Shown here in pieces: positions 1-7,586 of a stretch of 41,961 nucleotides of DNA. The translations under genes and the position numbers were made by a program. The stretch is from an uncultured beta proteobacterium (GTDB taxonomy: Bacteria > Pseudomonadota > Gammaproteobacteria > Burkholderiales > Burkholderiaceae_C): assembly GCA_903951445.1 (NCBI GenBank), contig CAJBBZ010000145.1, positions 1-41,961 of the forward strand, read 5' to 3'. Every line of letters starts with the position of its first letter. The stretch's first letter is position 1. Below the pieces are notes generated by a model. That model saw only the letters and a program-made list of their open reading frames with translations. It was not told where the DNA came from and did no database searches.

Positions 1-2
1 GC

Positions 3-125
3 CGGGCTGAGTATCTAGAAATCTCTGAATCTTTGAGCATGGTGTCCACGATGGTTTGCGTGCACACGATCTTGCAAGACAACCGGCATCAATTCAATAT
101 GGGTTTGCTGGGCGCTTACACTTGA
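3..125 (+). CDS. possible C-terminal end of a gene entering from the left
   Basis: A frame stays open from the window edge to a TGA at 123-125 and encodes about 40 residues, ending in ...NMGLLGAYT. It has a protein-like composition but I recognise no family. It converges on, and overlaps by 10 bp, the end of the minus-strand cassette gene that stops at 116. If real, it marks the outer border of the damaged integron, where the second cassette has lost its own attC. A stretch this short can stay open by chance, so confidence is low. Confidence 0.25.
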   Translation, partial: RAEYLEISESLSMVSTMVCVHTILQDNRHQFNMGLLGAYT

Positions 126-727
126 AATGCTTGCGAGAAGAAGTACTCAAACATTGCGACTGCAAATGGCACCAAACCGTTGTAGATAACCCTGCTTGGA
201 TCTAACCTCTTAGTGAACTCAAGGAAATCATCGGTTTTCCCTCCAGTGGGCTGAGGATGGTTTATGGATGGCTCTGGAAGGGCATATTTGACAGCTGACA
301 ATTCCTGCTTTACGTGTTGATAGATACAGGATATGCCTCTGCTTACCGGGGTGCTTTTGTCGTCCCATAAAGGCGCGTACTTGTTCGTGCCGTAATCGCC
401 TTTTATTGTTCCTCCGAATTGCTTTCTGGCACCCCTAAGGACTTCATTTAGCATCGCCACGTCATACCAACTTGCGATGTATAAATTGCGCACGTGTAAC
501 GCCCATTCGTTTTTTGTAATGTTTTTTTCTTCTGCGGATACTGGATAAATGTCAGCGGATACACCATCAATTGACTTGAAATCTTGACGATCAAACCATG
601 AGTAATTCAAAGTTCCTTTTGGCCAGTCCCAAAAATGGCCGCATTTCGTAAAACCAAGGCTTTCCAAGTAGTCGCTCAATTCCCCTCGAGAGGCCTTCTT
701 GGGGTAAAGGGTAACGTCTCTTCCCAT
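116..727 (-). CDS. integron cassette protein of unknown function (203 aa)
   Basis: The protein has 203 residues and I recognise no characterised family. The N-terminus (GRDVTLYPKK, then FWDWPKGTLNYSWFD) has the aromatic-rich style of small hypothetical proteins found in integron cassettes; that is a recollection, not a search result. The C-terminus ends abruptly in VPFAVAMFEYFFSQAFQV, which looks like the first helix of a further helical domain, so the protein may be truncated. The ATG lies 28 bp after the attC-like site at 755-883, the spacing expected of a cassette gene. It has the same orientation as the first cassette (878-1606). No recognisable attC follows the stop, which suggests the left end of the array was deleted. 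No Shine-Dalgarno sequence is obvious. Confidence 0.6.
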   Translation of the reverse strand: MGRDVTLYPKKASRGELSDYLESLGFTKCGHFWDWPKGTLNYSWFDRQDFKSIDGVSADIYPVSAEEKNITKNEWALHVRNLYIASWYDVAMLNEVLRGARKQFGGTIKGDYGTNKYAPLWDDKSTPVSRGISCIYQHVKQELSAVKYALPEPSINHPQPTGGKTDDFLEFTKRLDPSRVIYNGLVPFAVAMFEYFFSQAFQV

Positions 728-754
728 AGCTATTCAGTACCAGAGGGCATTGCC

Positions 755-883
755 ATATAACGTTCGAGCTAAGCTGGCGACGACGGCAAGACGCCAAGCC
801 CGGGCTGGCGAAAATGTACCGCGTACCGCCGGACCGGGCTTGGTGGCCTGCCGTTGGCGCTCCGCTTGAGCGAGGGGTTAGGC
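755..883 (-). other. attC-like integron recombination site
   Basis: This is a 129-bp imperfect palindrome with attC architecture. Read on the minus strand it begins with the core GCCTAAC (883-877), which contains the TAA stop of the upstream cassette gene. A GCTCAAGC box follows, and the far end has the matching GAGCTAAGC box and the core GTTATAT (761-755). The inner arms pair over long stretches such as ACGGCA..CCAAGCCCGG on both sides. The right-hand core fits RYYYAAC exactly; the left-hand core departs from GTTRRRY by one base. Length and symmetry are within the known range of attC sites. A gene stop inside the first core is typical of cassettes. Confidence 0.8.
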
Positions 884-1606
884 GTCACCGCGCAGCCGCT
901 CCATAAGCCGTCTTGTCTCCTTGACGATTGTTTCGTGTGGGCCTGTTCGGTCGTCGGTCTTTTCGTACATGGTCTTTACGGAGTACCTGAGTGGCTTCAG
1001 AACAGGCTTCCGCCCGTTAATGTACTGCTGCGATAGCGCCTCATGCAGCGCGAGAAGGAAGGTGACGGTCTTCCACATTTTCTTCACCTTTCCGCGGCCA
1101 TAGAGCTCCTGTACTTCAGCTTGTTCGTGCCTCTCACGGTGAGCGAGATACTTGTGCCGGACGGGTTTTACCGCTCGGTCATAGAACTCTCGATGGCGCA
1201 GTACGTGGGCGCGTAATCTGGCGATATCTCCTGAGTTTGGGTAGTGCGCTCGATCGAGGTATTCATCAAGCCAGTCCGGACGAGCTAGAGATCCTTCGGA
1301 CTTCCGTTTCTCAAGTGCCTCGCTCGAGAAGAGTTGCAGGTCCTGTTCAAACGAGTTGAGTAGAGCGTCAATGTTGTACTTTGAATTGGTGTCAAAGATT
1401 CGACCGAGTGTCACGTAAGCAGCAGTCTGTGTCGCCGCCATGTGTACTTGCCAGAACCTCGGTGTGTCGTTCAGGCGACTGAGCAGCTTCTCCGACTTCG
1501 ACGCGGCGTGCTGCACTGCCATCTCGGCATAGAGGTACTGCGCGGCGATGGCCGTCTCGTGGCTAAAGCTCTCGAGTTGAATGAGGAACTGGCGATTGCG
1601 GGTCAT
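878..1606 (-). CDS. integron cassette gene: HEPN/AbiU2-like protein (242 aa)
   Basis: A mostly helical, soluble protein of 242 residues. Around residues 64-85 it has a segment reading TLGRIFDTNSKYNIDALL, and residues 150-156 read RHKYLAH, an R-x5-H arrangement that fits the R-x4-6-H motif of HEPN-fold ribonucleases. Both features resemble the AbiU2-type HEPN family, members of which occur in phage-exclusion and toxin settings. The family call is mine from motifs and is moderate. The ATG at 1606 is chosen because it lies 9 bp after the GTTAGGC core (1621-1615); a longer frame back to 1708 would read through the recombination site. The stop at 880-878 sits inside the attC core. This is the first cassette after attI. 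A candidate Pc-type promoter lies at 1829-1857. Confidence 0.7.
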   Translation of the reverse strand: MTRNRQFLIQLESFSHETAIAAQYLYAEMAVQHAASKSEKLLSRLNDTPRFWQVHMAATQTAAYVTLGRIFDTNSKYNIDALLNSFEQDLQLFSSEALEKRKSEGSLARPDWLDEYLDRAHYPNSGDIARLRAHVLRHREFYDRAVKPVRHKYLAHRERHEQAEVQELYGRGKVKKMWKTVTFLLALHEALSQQYINGRKPVLKPLRYSVKTMYEKTDDRTGPHETIVKETRRLMERLRGDA

Positions 1607-1614
1607 TTTGTGGC

Positions 1615-1673
1615 GCCTAACGTGATGTAGACGGCAAAACCCGGTGGATACATCCGGGCACAGTCGATACATC
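1615..1673 (-). other. attI-like site of a degenerate integron
   Basis: On the minus strand the core GTTAGGC lies at 1621-1615. Upstream are two direct repeats, GATGTATCGACTG (1673-1661) and GATGTATCCACCG (1654-1642). They match at 11 of 13 positions and are offset by 19 bp. Class 1 attI carries a similar pair of direct repeats (DR1/DR2, GATGTTA-type) beside the same core, which bind the integrase. The site lies between the divergent integrase remnant and the first cassette, exactly where attI belongs. No second symmetrical core is visible, which argues against an attC here. Confidence 0.65.
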
Positions 1674-1726
1674 TTTTGGATGAAATGTCTGCAAGCCGCT
1701 TGTGCCACGGCTTACAGGTTCAACTG

Positions 1727-1742
1727 CTGTAGTTTTATGCAG
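1727..1742 (+). promoter_or_regulatory. LexA-like box upstream of the integrase remnant
   Basis: CTGT-N8-GCAG matches the SOS box CTGT-N8-ACAG with one change. It ends 13 bp before the integrase ATG at 1756. Many integron integrase promoters carry a LexA site in this position. Any repression would now act on the in-frame integrase-trhO reading frame. Confidence 0.4.
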
Positions 1743-1755
1743 AGATAAATTTGCC

Positions 1756-1848
1756 ATGAAACCCGGTGTCCCTTCCTTGCACTCCACCCGCTTGCTCGAT
1801 CAAGTGCGCGAGCGGATTCGGCACCTGCACTATAGCCTCAACATCGTT
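1756..1848 (+). pseudogene. intI: integron integrase remnant (N-terminal ~30 codons)
   Basis: From ATG 1756 the reading gives RLLDQVRERIRHLHYSL, which is the characteristic first helix of integron tyrosine recombinases (IntI). After HYSL the resemblance ends. The whole core-binding remainder and the catalytic domain (R-H-R-Y) are missing, so no recombinase can be made. The fragment is divergent to the cassettes, with the attI-like site and a LexA-like box between them, as in intact integrons. The frame stays open into trhO, so initiation at 1756 would give a 331-residue chimera. The exact deletion junction is not visible; I place it near 1845-1850. Confidence 0.7.
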
Positions 1849-1857
1849 AAATGTTAC
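1829..1857 (-). promoter_or_regulatory. candidate Pc-type promoter for the cassettes
   Basis: On the minus strand GTAACA (1857-1852) and TATAGT (1834-1829) are separated by 17 bp. They match the sigma-70 hexamers at four and five of six positions. The site overlaps the 3' part of the integrase remnant and points at the cassettes, as the Pc promoter does in mobile integrons. It rests on consensus matching only. Confidence 0.35.
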
Positions 1858-1998
1858 TTTTTTGGCATCAATTATTTTTACATTCGTCAGCCCATGGGTA
1901 GCTTCAATTCACCATCTGGCCACGTCGGCTTTCGGCAAATAGCCGAAAATGCAGGCCAAGTCACCCTATCGACACACCTGCACACTGGCCCTATCCCG

Positions 1999-2751
1999 AT
2001 GCCCAGCATCCTCAATATCTCTGCCTACTTGTTCACGCCGCTGCCCGATGCGGCGGCGCTGCGGGACATATTGCATGGCCGCGCGCTGGGCTTGCAGCTC
2101 AAGGGCACGGTATTGCTGGCCCAGGAGGGCATCAATATGTTTTTGGCCGGGCAGGCCGAGCAGGTGCGCAGCTTTGTGGCGCAGCTGCAAAGCGACGAAC
2201 GCTTTGCGCCGCTGGCGCCCAAAGAGAGTTGGTCCGAAGAGCAGCCTTTCAAGAAGATGCTGGTGAAGGTGAAAAATGAAATCATCCGCATGAACCACCC
2301 GGCCATTCAACCAGCTGCGGGCCGCGCGCCTGCGGTTAGTGCGGCTACGGTGCGGCGCTGGCTGGAGGCTGGCGTGGACGATGCAGGCCGCCCGGTGGTC
2401 ACGCTGGACACGCGCAATGCCTTTGAAGTGGACGAAGGCACTTTCAGCGGCGCGCTGGATTGGCGCATCCACAAGTTCACCGAATTCCCCGAGGCCTTTC
2501 GGGCGCACAAAGAAGCGCTGCAAGACAAAACCGTGGTGAGTTTTTGCACCGGTGGCATTCGCTGCGAAAAAGCCGCCATCTTGATGCGCGAGGAAGGGCT
2601 GGAGCATGTCTATCAGCTCGAAGGCGGCATCCTCAAATATTTTGAGGAAACCGATGGCAAACACTACAGCGGCGGCTGCTTTGTGTTTGACGAGCGGCGC
2701 GTAGTGGGGCCGGATTTGCAGCCTATGCCTTTGAAGGGTGACGGGTTCTAG
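1999..2751 (+). CDS. trhO: tRNA uridine(34) hydroxylase (TrhO/YceA, rhodanese domain)
   Basis: TrhO performs oxygen-dependent hydroxylation of U34, the first step to (c)mo5U in tRNA anticodons. The N-terminal UPF0176 domain covers about residues 1-100 (ISAYLFTPL..., LLAQEGIN). A rhodanese domain follows, with the active-site loop CTGGIRCEKA around residue 180. The ATG at 1999 is chosen because homology begins at SILNISAYLF; it has no clear Shine-Dalgarno sequence. The same frame is open back to 1702 and contains the integrase remnant's ATG (1756), so a longer chimeric product is possible. The protein ends soon after FVFDERR and lacks the Cys-rich tail of the 350-residue E. coli enzyme. Short forms may be normal here, or the 3' end may be lost. 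Confidence 0.85.
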   Translation: MPSILNISAYLFTPLPDAAALRDILHGRALGLQLKGTVLLAQEGINMFLAGQAEQVRSFVAQLQSDERFAPLAPKESWSEEQPFKKMLVKVKNEIIRMNHPAIQPAAGRAPAVSAATVRRWLEAGVDDAGRPVVTLDTRNAFEVDEGTFSGALDWRIHKFTEFPEAFRAHKEALQDKTVVSFCTGGIRCEKAAILMREEGLEHVYQLEGGILKYFEETDGKHYSGGCFVFDERRVVGPDLQPMPLKGDGF

Positions 2752-2798
2752 GTCTCTTCGCAGCGACCTGGTGGTTTAGGCACAAGCCACCCCTCTCT

Positions 2799-3077
2799 TC
2801 AATCCTTTTTGTCCGCCGGCGGCAAGCGCGTTTGATGGGGCTCGATATCGCGACTAGGCACGTCGATGATGTCGTCACCCGCCGCTGGCCGCGCTGCCCA
2901 GGGCGGGTTTTGCTGCCATTTTTTGTAGTTGTCCATTACCACAACCATTTGAGGTTTGCGCCCGGTAAACAGCCAGCGCAGTAGCGAGAAGGCAAACATC
3001 AGCGCCGCCATGCACAGCAAGGCCAGCATAAAGCCCAGGCCGAGCAGCAGCAAAAAAACACGAAGCAACCAGCGCAT
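2799..3077 (-). CDS. small single-pass membrane protein, function unknown (92 aa)
   Basis: The first ~38 residues are strongly hydrophobic (WLLRVFLLLLGLGFMLALLCMAALMFAFSLL, shown here only by its composition as one or two helices). They are followed by a basic stop-transfer RWLFTGRK. The C-terminal half is polar and proline-rich and probably cytoplasmic. No family is recognised. It lies 26 bp downstream of the LplT-like transporter gene on the same strand and is probably co-transcribed with it. Confidence 0.6.
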   Translation of the reverse strand: MRWLLRVFLLLLGLGFMLALLCMAALMFAFSLLRWLFTGRKPQMVVVMDNYKKWQQNPPWAARPAAGDDIIDVPSRDIEPHQTRLPPADKKD

Positions 3078-3103
3078 ATCTACCTATCCGTTTAATTGAA
3101 GGC

Positions 3104-4435
3104 CTAGGAGGCCCGGCCCAGCATGGTGCGCAAGTCGCGTACATACGCAGTCACCTTGACACATACATAGGTCGCCACCAGGGCATTTACAAGGCCGGTG
3201 AGCAAAAACACATCGGGCACCGTCAGGCCCGCGCCCAACAAGGCCCCGGCCAGCAGGGCGCTGACCACCATGAATAGCGCATTGAGAATATTGTTGGCAG
3301 CAATGATGCGCGCCCGGTGCGTGACCTGGCTGCGCTGCTGGATGAGCGTATACATAGGCACGCTAAACAGGCCGGTAAACAGGCTCATAAAAAACAAATC
3401 GGCCATGACGCGCCAGTGCGCGCTTTGGGCAATGAAAGCGCTGGCGCCCATCAAAGCCGAGGGTGCCAAAGTATGGGACGCGAAATACAAATCCACGGCA
3501 AACACACTCATACCCGCCGCGCCCAATGGCACCAGGCCCAGCCCCAGGCCAGCGCCTTTGCGGCTGAGGCTTTCGCACAGCAGCGCACCGATGCCCACAC
3601 CCACCGAAAAAACAATCAAGAGCAAGGACGCCACTTGCTCATCGCCATGCAGCACGGTTTTGGCAAATGAAGGGAACTGGCTCAAAAACACCGCGCCGAA
3701 AAACCACATCCAACTGATACCCAGCATGGAGCGAAACACCACCGGGTCCACCGCCGCCAGCCGCAGGTTGGCAGCCGTCTCGGTAAACGGGTTCCAGTTC
3801 ATAGACTGGCCTTGCAGGCGCGCGGGCGTGGGCGGAATAAAGCCCGCCGCGATACGCCCCAGGACCGCGAACAGCAAACAAGCCGCAGCCGCTGCGGTCT
3901 GTCCAATATCGGGAATGGCCACCAACAGTCCGCCGACCATATTGCCCAGCAAAATGGCCACAAAAGTGCCCATCTCCACCATGCCATTGCCGCCCACCAG
4001 TTCGCGCTCTTGCAGCACCTCGGGCAAATACGCAAACTTGGCCGGGCCAAACAAGGTGGAATGGCAACCCATCAAGAAAGTACAGGCCAGCAAAACCCCG
4101 GCCTGCTGCGCCATAAAGCCGTAAGCGGCCAGCAGCATGATGGCGATTTCCAGGTTTTTGACCAGGCGCATCAGGCGCGCTTTGTCCCAGCGGTCGGCAA
4201 TCTGTCCGCTGGTCGCGGAAAACAGCACGTAGGGCAAGATAAACAAAGCGCCTATGACCAAACCGGCCAGCGCTGGCGGTAGCCATGCCACCTGCAGTTG
4301 GTAAGTGACCATGACGGTGAAAGCAAATTTAAATACATTGTCATTGCCCGCGCCGCTGAACTGCGTCCAGAAGAACGGGGCAAAGCGGCGCTGCCTCAGC
4401 AGCGCAAATTGATTGGTCTTGGCCTGGGTGTCCAT
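3104..4435 (-). CDS. MFS transporter, LplT-like (lysophospholipid carrier type)
   Basis: A 443-residue polytopic membrane protein with about 12 hydrophobic segments. The N-terminus (RRFAPFFWTQFSGAGNDNVFKF), the SGQIADRWDKARLM loop between helices 2 and 3, and GPAKFAYLPE around residue 115 resemble LplT. LplT moves 2-acyl-glycerophosphoethanolamine across the inner membrane and is often fused to an acyltransferase. No acyltransferase domain is present here, so the substrate is uncertain. The ATG at 4435 is preferred over the upstream one at 4486 because GGGAGG lies 6 bp before it. It is probably co-transcribed with the small membrane gene downstream. Confidence 0.75.
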   Translation of the reverse strand: MDTQAKTNQFALLRQRRFAPFFWTQFSGAGNDNVFKFAFTVMVTYQLQVAWLPPALAGLVIGALFILPYVLFSATSGQIADRWDKARLMRLVKNLEIAIMLLAAYGFMAQQAGVLLACTFLMGCHSTLFGPAKFAYLPEVLQERELVGGNGMVEMGTFVAILLGNMVGGLLVAIPDIGQTAAAAACLLFAVLGRIAAGFIPPTPARLQGQSMNWNPFTETAANLRLAAVDPVVFRSMLGISWMWFFGAVFLSQFPSFAKTVLHGDEQVASLLLIVFSVGVGIGALLCESLSRKGAGLGLGLVPLGAAGMSVFAVDLYFASHTLAPSALMGASAFIAQSAHWRVMADLFFMSLFTGLFSVPMYTLIQQRSQVTHRARIIAANNILNALFMVVSALLAGALLGAGLTVPDVFLLTGLVNALVATYVCVKVTAYVRDLRTMLGRAS

Positions 4436-4522
4436 TGCAGCCTCCCGCAGCATGTCAAAGTAGCCGCATCTATGCGTGGGCTGCATTCTGGCCTATTGCG
4501 CAGCGGCCCCACAAAGCGCTTG

Positions 4523-5602
4523 CTACTTGGTGGGCTTATGCGCCTCTAACGCGGCTTTGTGCGCCTCTAGGGCTGCCTCATGCGCTTCGTGCTCGGCGCG
4601 GTGCGCCATCAGCACGTCACGGTTTTTAATGGCATAGGCATCACCTTTTTTCGCTGCACGGGCGTAGTAGCTCAGGGCACGGGACTCGTCTTCCTCCACG
4701 CCCTGGCCATGCTCGTACATAAAGCCCAGGTTGGACAAAGCGCCCGCGTGGTCTTTTTCGGCGGCAAGCCGGTACCAGTCCATGGCCTGGTGGTAGTCTT
4801 GTTTCACGCCACGGCCATTGCTGTACATAAAACCCATCTTGGTCTGCGCATCGGCATTGCCTTTGGCTGCAGCCAGTTCGAACCAGCGCAGCGCCTCGTG
4901 CACATCTTCTTTCACACCCTGCCCGTGTTCGTAGAGCAAGCCCACATGCAGTTGCGCCGTGGTGTAACCGGCGTCGGCGGCGCTGCGAAACCAATGCATG
5001 GCTTGCGCAAAATCTTGTTTGATGTCCACGCCCCGCTCATAAATCTGGCCCAGCCGGGTTTGGGCCTCCAAATCGCCATGGGCTGCGGCCTGCTTGTACC
5101 AATCTGCTGCTTTGGCATAGTCGCGCTCCACGCCGCGGTGGTTTTCATACATCAGGCCGATGGCAACTTGGGCCTCGGCCAAGCCATGGGCTGCGGCCAT
5201 TTTGTAGCACTGCATCGCGGCCTGAAAGTCCTGCTTGGCGCCCTTGCCTTCTTCGCAGAGCATGCCCAAGCGCCACTGCGCCTCCCCATTGCCGTGCGTG
5301 GCCGCTTGCTTGTACCAGTTGAGGGCCTGCACAAAATCTTCGGATGCGCCCTGGGCGTTTTCAAACATGAGCCCCAGATTGAGTTGCGCGCCGGTATGCC
5401 CCTGGGCGGCGGCTAGTTTGTAGAGCTTCATTGCCTCAGGGTAGTTTTTGGGCACACCCCGGGCAAAGTGCATGAGCACCGCCAGCTCGTATTGCCCCTG
5501 GGCAGCGCCCCTAGCCGCCTCGTCCCGCGCGCGCACCACTTCGGCTTCAATAGCCACAGCAATTTGCTCTTGCTGGCGCAGCAGCTCTTCCATTTTGCTC
5601 AT
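4523..5602 (-). CDS. Sel1-repeat (TPR-like) protein
   Basis: A 359-residue protein built almost wholly of Sel1-type repeats of ~36 residues (pattern A..LG..YE.G.GV..D...A..WY..AA..G). About eight copies lie between residues ~40 and 330. Such alpha-solenoids act as protein-binding scaffolds. The protein has no signal peptide, so it is probably cytoplasmic. A coiled N-terminus (MEELLRQQEQIAVAIEAE) precedes the repeats and a low-complexity HEAHEAALEAHKAALEAH tail follows. The ATG at 5602 is chosen because GAAGGA lies 6 bp upstream; an ATG at 5608 would sit directly on that ribosome site. The DNA-level repetition here reflects the protein repeats. A TTGACA hexamer on the minus strand at 5753-5748 could be its -35, but no good -10 follows. 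Confidence 0.85.
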   Translation of the reverse strand: MSKMEELLRQQEQIAVAIEAEVVRARDEAARGAAQGQYELAVLMHFARGVPKNYPEAMKLYKLAAAQGHTGAQLNLGLMFENAQGASEDFVQALNWYKQAATHGNGEAQWRLGMLCEEGKGAKQDFQAAMQCYKMAAAHGLAEAQVAIGLMYENHRGVERDYAKAADWYKQAAAHGDLEAQTRLGQIYERGVDIKQDFAQAMHWFRSAADAGYTTAQLHVGLLYEHGQGVKEDVHEALRWFELAAAKGNADAQTKMGFMYSNGRGVKQDYHQAMDWYRLAAEKDHAGALSNLGFMYEHGQGVEEDESRALSYYARAAKKGDAYAIKNRDVLMAHRAEHEAHEAALEAHKAALEAHKPTK

Positions 5603-5793
5603 GCACATTCCTTCTTTGAAGTCTTGTCAGGCCGGGCAGCGGCTGCACTTTGATTTATCCGCGCCTTGGCCGGGCCAGCGCGCAAGGCCTGCGCCAGCCA
5701 AAACGCCGGATGCCCACCGAGCGCATAGTTCTCGCTTTAGGCGCGAGTGTCAAGTAGCAGGACTTAGCGGCAGCCAGGATGCGCCAGGAAGTC

Positions 5794-7581
5794 CTATCGC
5801 TCCCCCGTCTGCAATCGCCACAGCGCCGCATAGGCGCCGCCTTGCGCCAGCAGTTCATCATGGGTGCCACTTTCCACAATGCGCCCAGCGTCCATCAAAT
5901 GGATGCAATGGGCTTGGCGCACGGTGGACAGGCGGTGCGCGATGACGATGGTGGTGCGGCCCTGGCTGACCACTTCTAGCGAGCGTTGGATGGCGGCCTC
6001 GGTTTCGTTGTCCACCGCGCTGGTGGCTTCGTCCAGCACCAAAATCGGCGGGTCTTTCAAGATCGCGCGGGCCAAAGCCAGGCGCTGGCGCTGCCCGCCC
6101 GAGAGTTTTTGCCCGCGTTCGCCCAGGCGGGTGGCAAAACCCAGTGGCAGTTTGTCAATAAATTCTGTGGCCTCGGCGGCGCGGGCTGCGGCGGCGATCG
6201 CCTCGTCACTGACGGCAGCGCGGTCTCGCTCGCCGTAGGCAATGTTGTCGGCCACGCTGGCGTCGCTTAGAAATGCGTCTTGCGCCACATAGCCGATGGC
6301 GCGGCGCAGGTCTTGCAAATTCAGCGCATCAATTGGTTCACCATCGAGCAAGATGCGCCCTTGCTGCGGCGTATAAAAGCGCAGCAGCAGCTTGACCAGG
6401 GTGGATTTGCCCGAGCCGGTGGAGCCCACAAAGGCCACCGTCTGGCCCGCCGGTATGGTCAGGCTAATGCCGTGCAGCGTGGGCGCCTCGCCTGCTGTCG
6501 CGTACGAAAACTCCAGGTTTTCAAAGCGGATTTCGCCGGTAACAGACGCTTTGGCAAAGTGCTTGCCTTCATAAGCGATGCTGATCGGCGTGTCCAGCAA
6601 ACCCATGGCGCGTTCGATGGCAGCCATGGAGCGCTGGTACATATCGGCCACTTCGGCCAGGCCAGTGAGCGGCCAGAGCAGGCGCTGCGTCAAAAACACC
6701 AACACCGAGAACGCACCCACAGCCAATTGGCCATGCAATGTCAACCAGCCGCCGTACAAAAGCGTGGCGGTAAAGCCCACCAGAATGGCCATGCGGATGA
6801 CCGGCGTAATGGCGGCGCTGATACGGATGGCAGCGGCATTAGTCTGGCGGTAGCGGTTGCTCGCCTCTTCGATGTGACTGGCCTCAAAGCCCTCGGTGGC
6901 AAAGGCTTTGATGGTGGCCAGGCCCAGCAAATTGTTATTGAGCCGCGCGCCCACATCGCCCGCTGCCTCGCGCACTTTGGTGTAACGCGGCGCCAGCCGG
7001 TTTTGAAACCAGAAGGCGCCCAGCAAAATCAAAGGTACGGGCAACAAGGCCATCAACGCGATTTCTTTTTGCAAAGCAAAAAATACGGCGCTGACCATGA
7101 GCGAGGAGAAAAACACCTGAATGATTTGATTGGCGCCACCATTCAAAAAGCGCTCCATCTGATTGATATCGTCGTTCAGGATGGCCATCAAATTACCCGT
7201 GCGCTGGTTCTCAAAATACGCCATATCCAGGCGCTGCACATGGCGGTAGGTGTCCAAGCGCATATCGTGTTGCAAGTTTTGCGCGAGCTGGCGCCACTTC
7301 ACTTCGTACAAATATTGAAACAAAGACTCGCCACCCCACACCACCACGTTAAAAAATGCCAGCGCCAGCAATTGCTCCCAGGTGTTGGTGATGCCGACCG
7401 CGCCCAGCACATGCCGCGCCAGAAAACTCTCTTCCCCCTTCACCACCACATCCACCGCCGCGCCGATCAAGACCTCGGGCAGGATGTCAAAAAACTTGTT
7501 CAACACCGAATACAGCGCCGCCAATTTGAAATCGCGCCGATAGGCGCTGGCATAGCGCAGGAGTTTGCTTAAAGGGTGCAT
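5794..7581 (-). CDS. ABC exporter, fused permease and ATPase (MsbA/MDR type)
   Basis: A 595-residue half-transporter. About residues 1-315 form the six-helix ABC type-1 exporter domain. The rest is the ATPase, with Walker A GSTGSGKST, signature LSGGQRQRLALARA, Walker B ILVLDEATSAVD and the H-loop IVIAHRLS all intact. It would act as a homodimer exporting lipids, peptides or drugs. The substrate cannot be told from sequence, and there is no peptidase or accessory gene beside it. The upstream neighbour on the same strand is separated from it by a strong hairpin with a T-rich tail (7587-7629), so it probably has its own promoter. No clear Shine-Dalgarno precedes the ATG at 7581. Confidence 0.85.
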   Translation of the reverse strand: MHPLSKLLRYASAYRRDFKLAALYSVLNKFFDILPEVLIGAAVDVVVKGEESFLARHVLGAVGITNTWEQLLALAFFNVVVWGGESLFQYLYEVKWRQLAQNLQHDMRLDTYRHVQRLDMAYFENQRTGNLMAILNDDINQMERFLNGGANQIIQVFFSSLMVSAVFFALQKEIALMALLPVPLILLGAFWFQNRLAPRYTKVREAAGDVGARLNNNLLGLATIKAFATEGFEASHIEEASNRYRQTNAAAIRISAAITPVIRMAILVGFTATLLYGGWLTLHGQLAVGAFSVLVFLTQRLLWPLTGLAEVADMYQRSMAAIERAMGLLDTPISIAYEGKHFAKASVTGEIRFENLEFSYATAGEAPTLHGISLTIPAGQTVAFVGSTGSGKSTLVKLLLRFYTPQQGRILLDGEPIDALNLQDLRRAIGYVAQDAFLSDASVADNIAYGERDRAAVSDEAIAAAARAAEATEFIDKLPLGFATRLGERGQKLSGGQRQRLALARAILKDPPILVLDEATSAVDNETEAAIQRSLEVVSQGRTTIVIAHRLSTVRQAHCIHLMDAGRIVESGTHDELLAQGGAYAALWRLQTGER

Positions 7582-7586
7582 CAGGA

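Noticed and set aside
1606-1708. Longer start for the HEPN-like cassette gene
   Set aside because: The extension crosses the attI-like core and direct repeats and has no protein-like character.
3198-4124. 308-codon plus-strand open frame
   Set aside because: It is a shadow of the LplT-like gene; no protein-like features.
4523-5602. Regularly spaced DNA repeats, considered as a CRISPR array or VNTR
   Set aside because: The ~108-bp period is the codon-level trace of Sel1 protein repeats; units are diverged and there are no spacers. No CRISPR array is present in the window.
6280-7572. 430-codon plus-strand open frame
   Set aside because: It lies antisense to the ABC exporter gene, has a His/Gln/Arg-rich composition with no domain pattern, and is a product of GC-rich codon bias.
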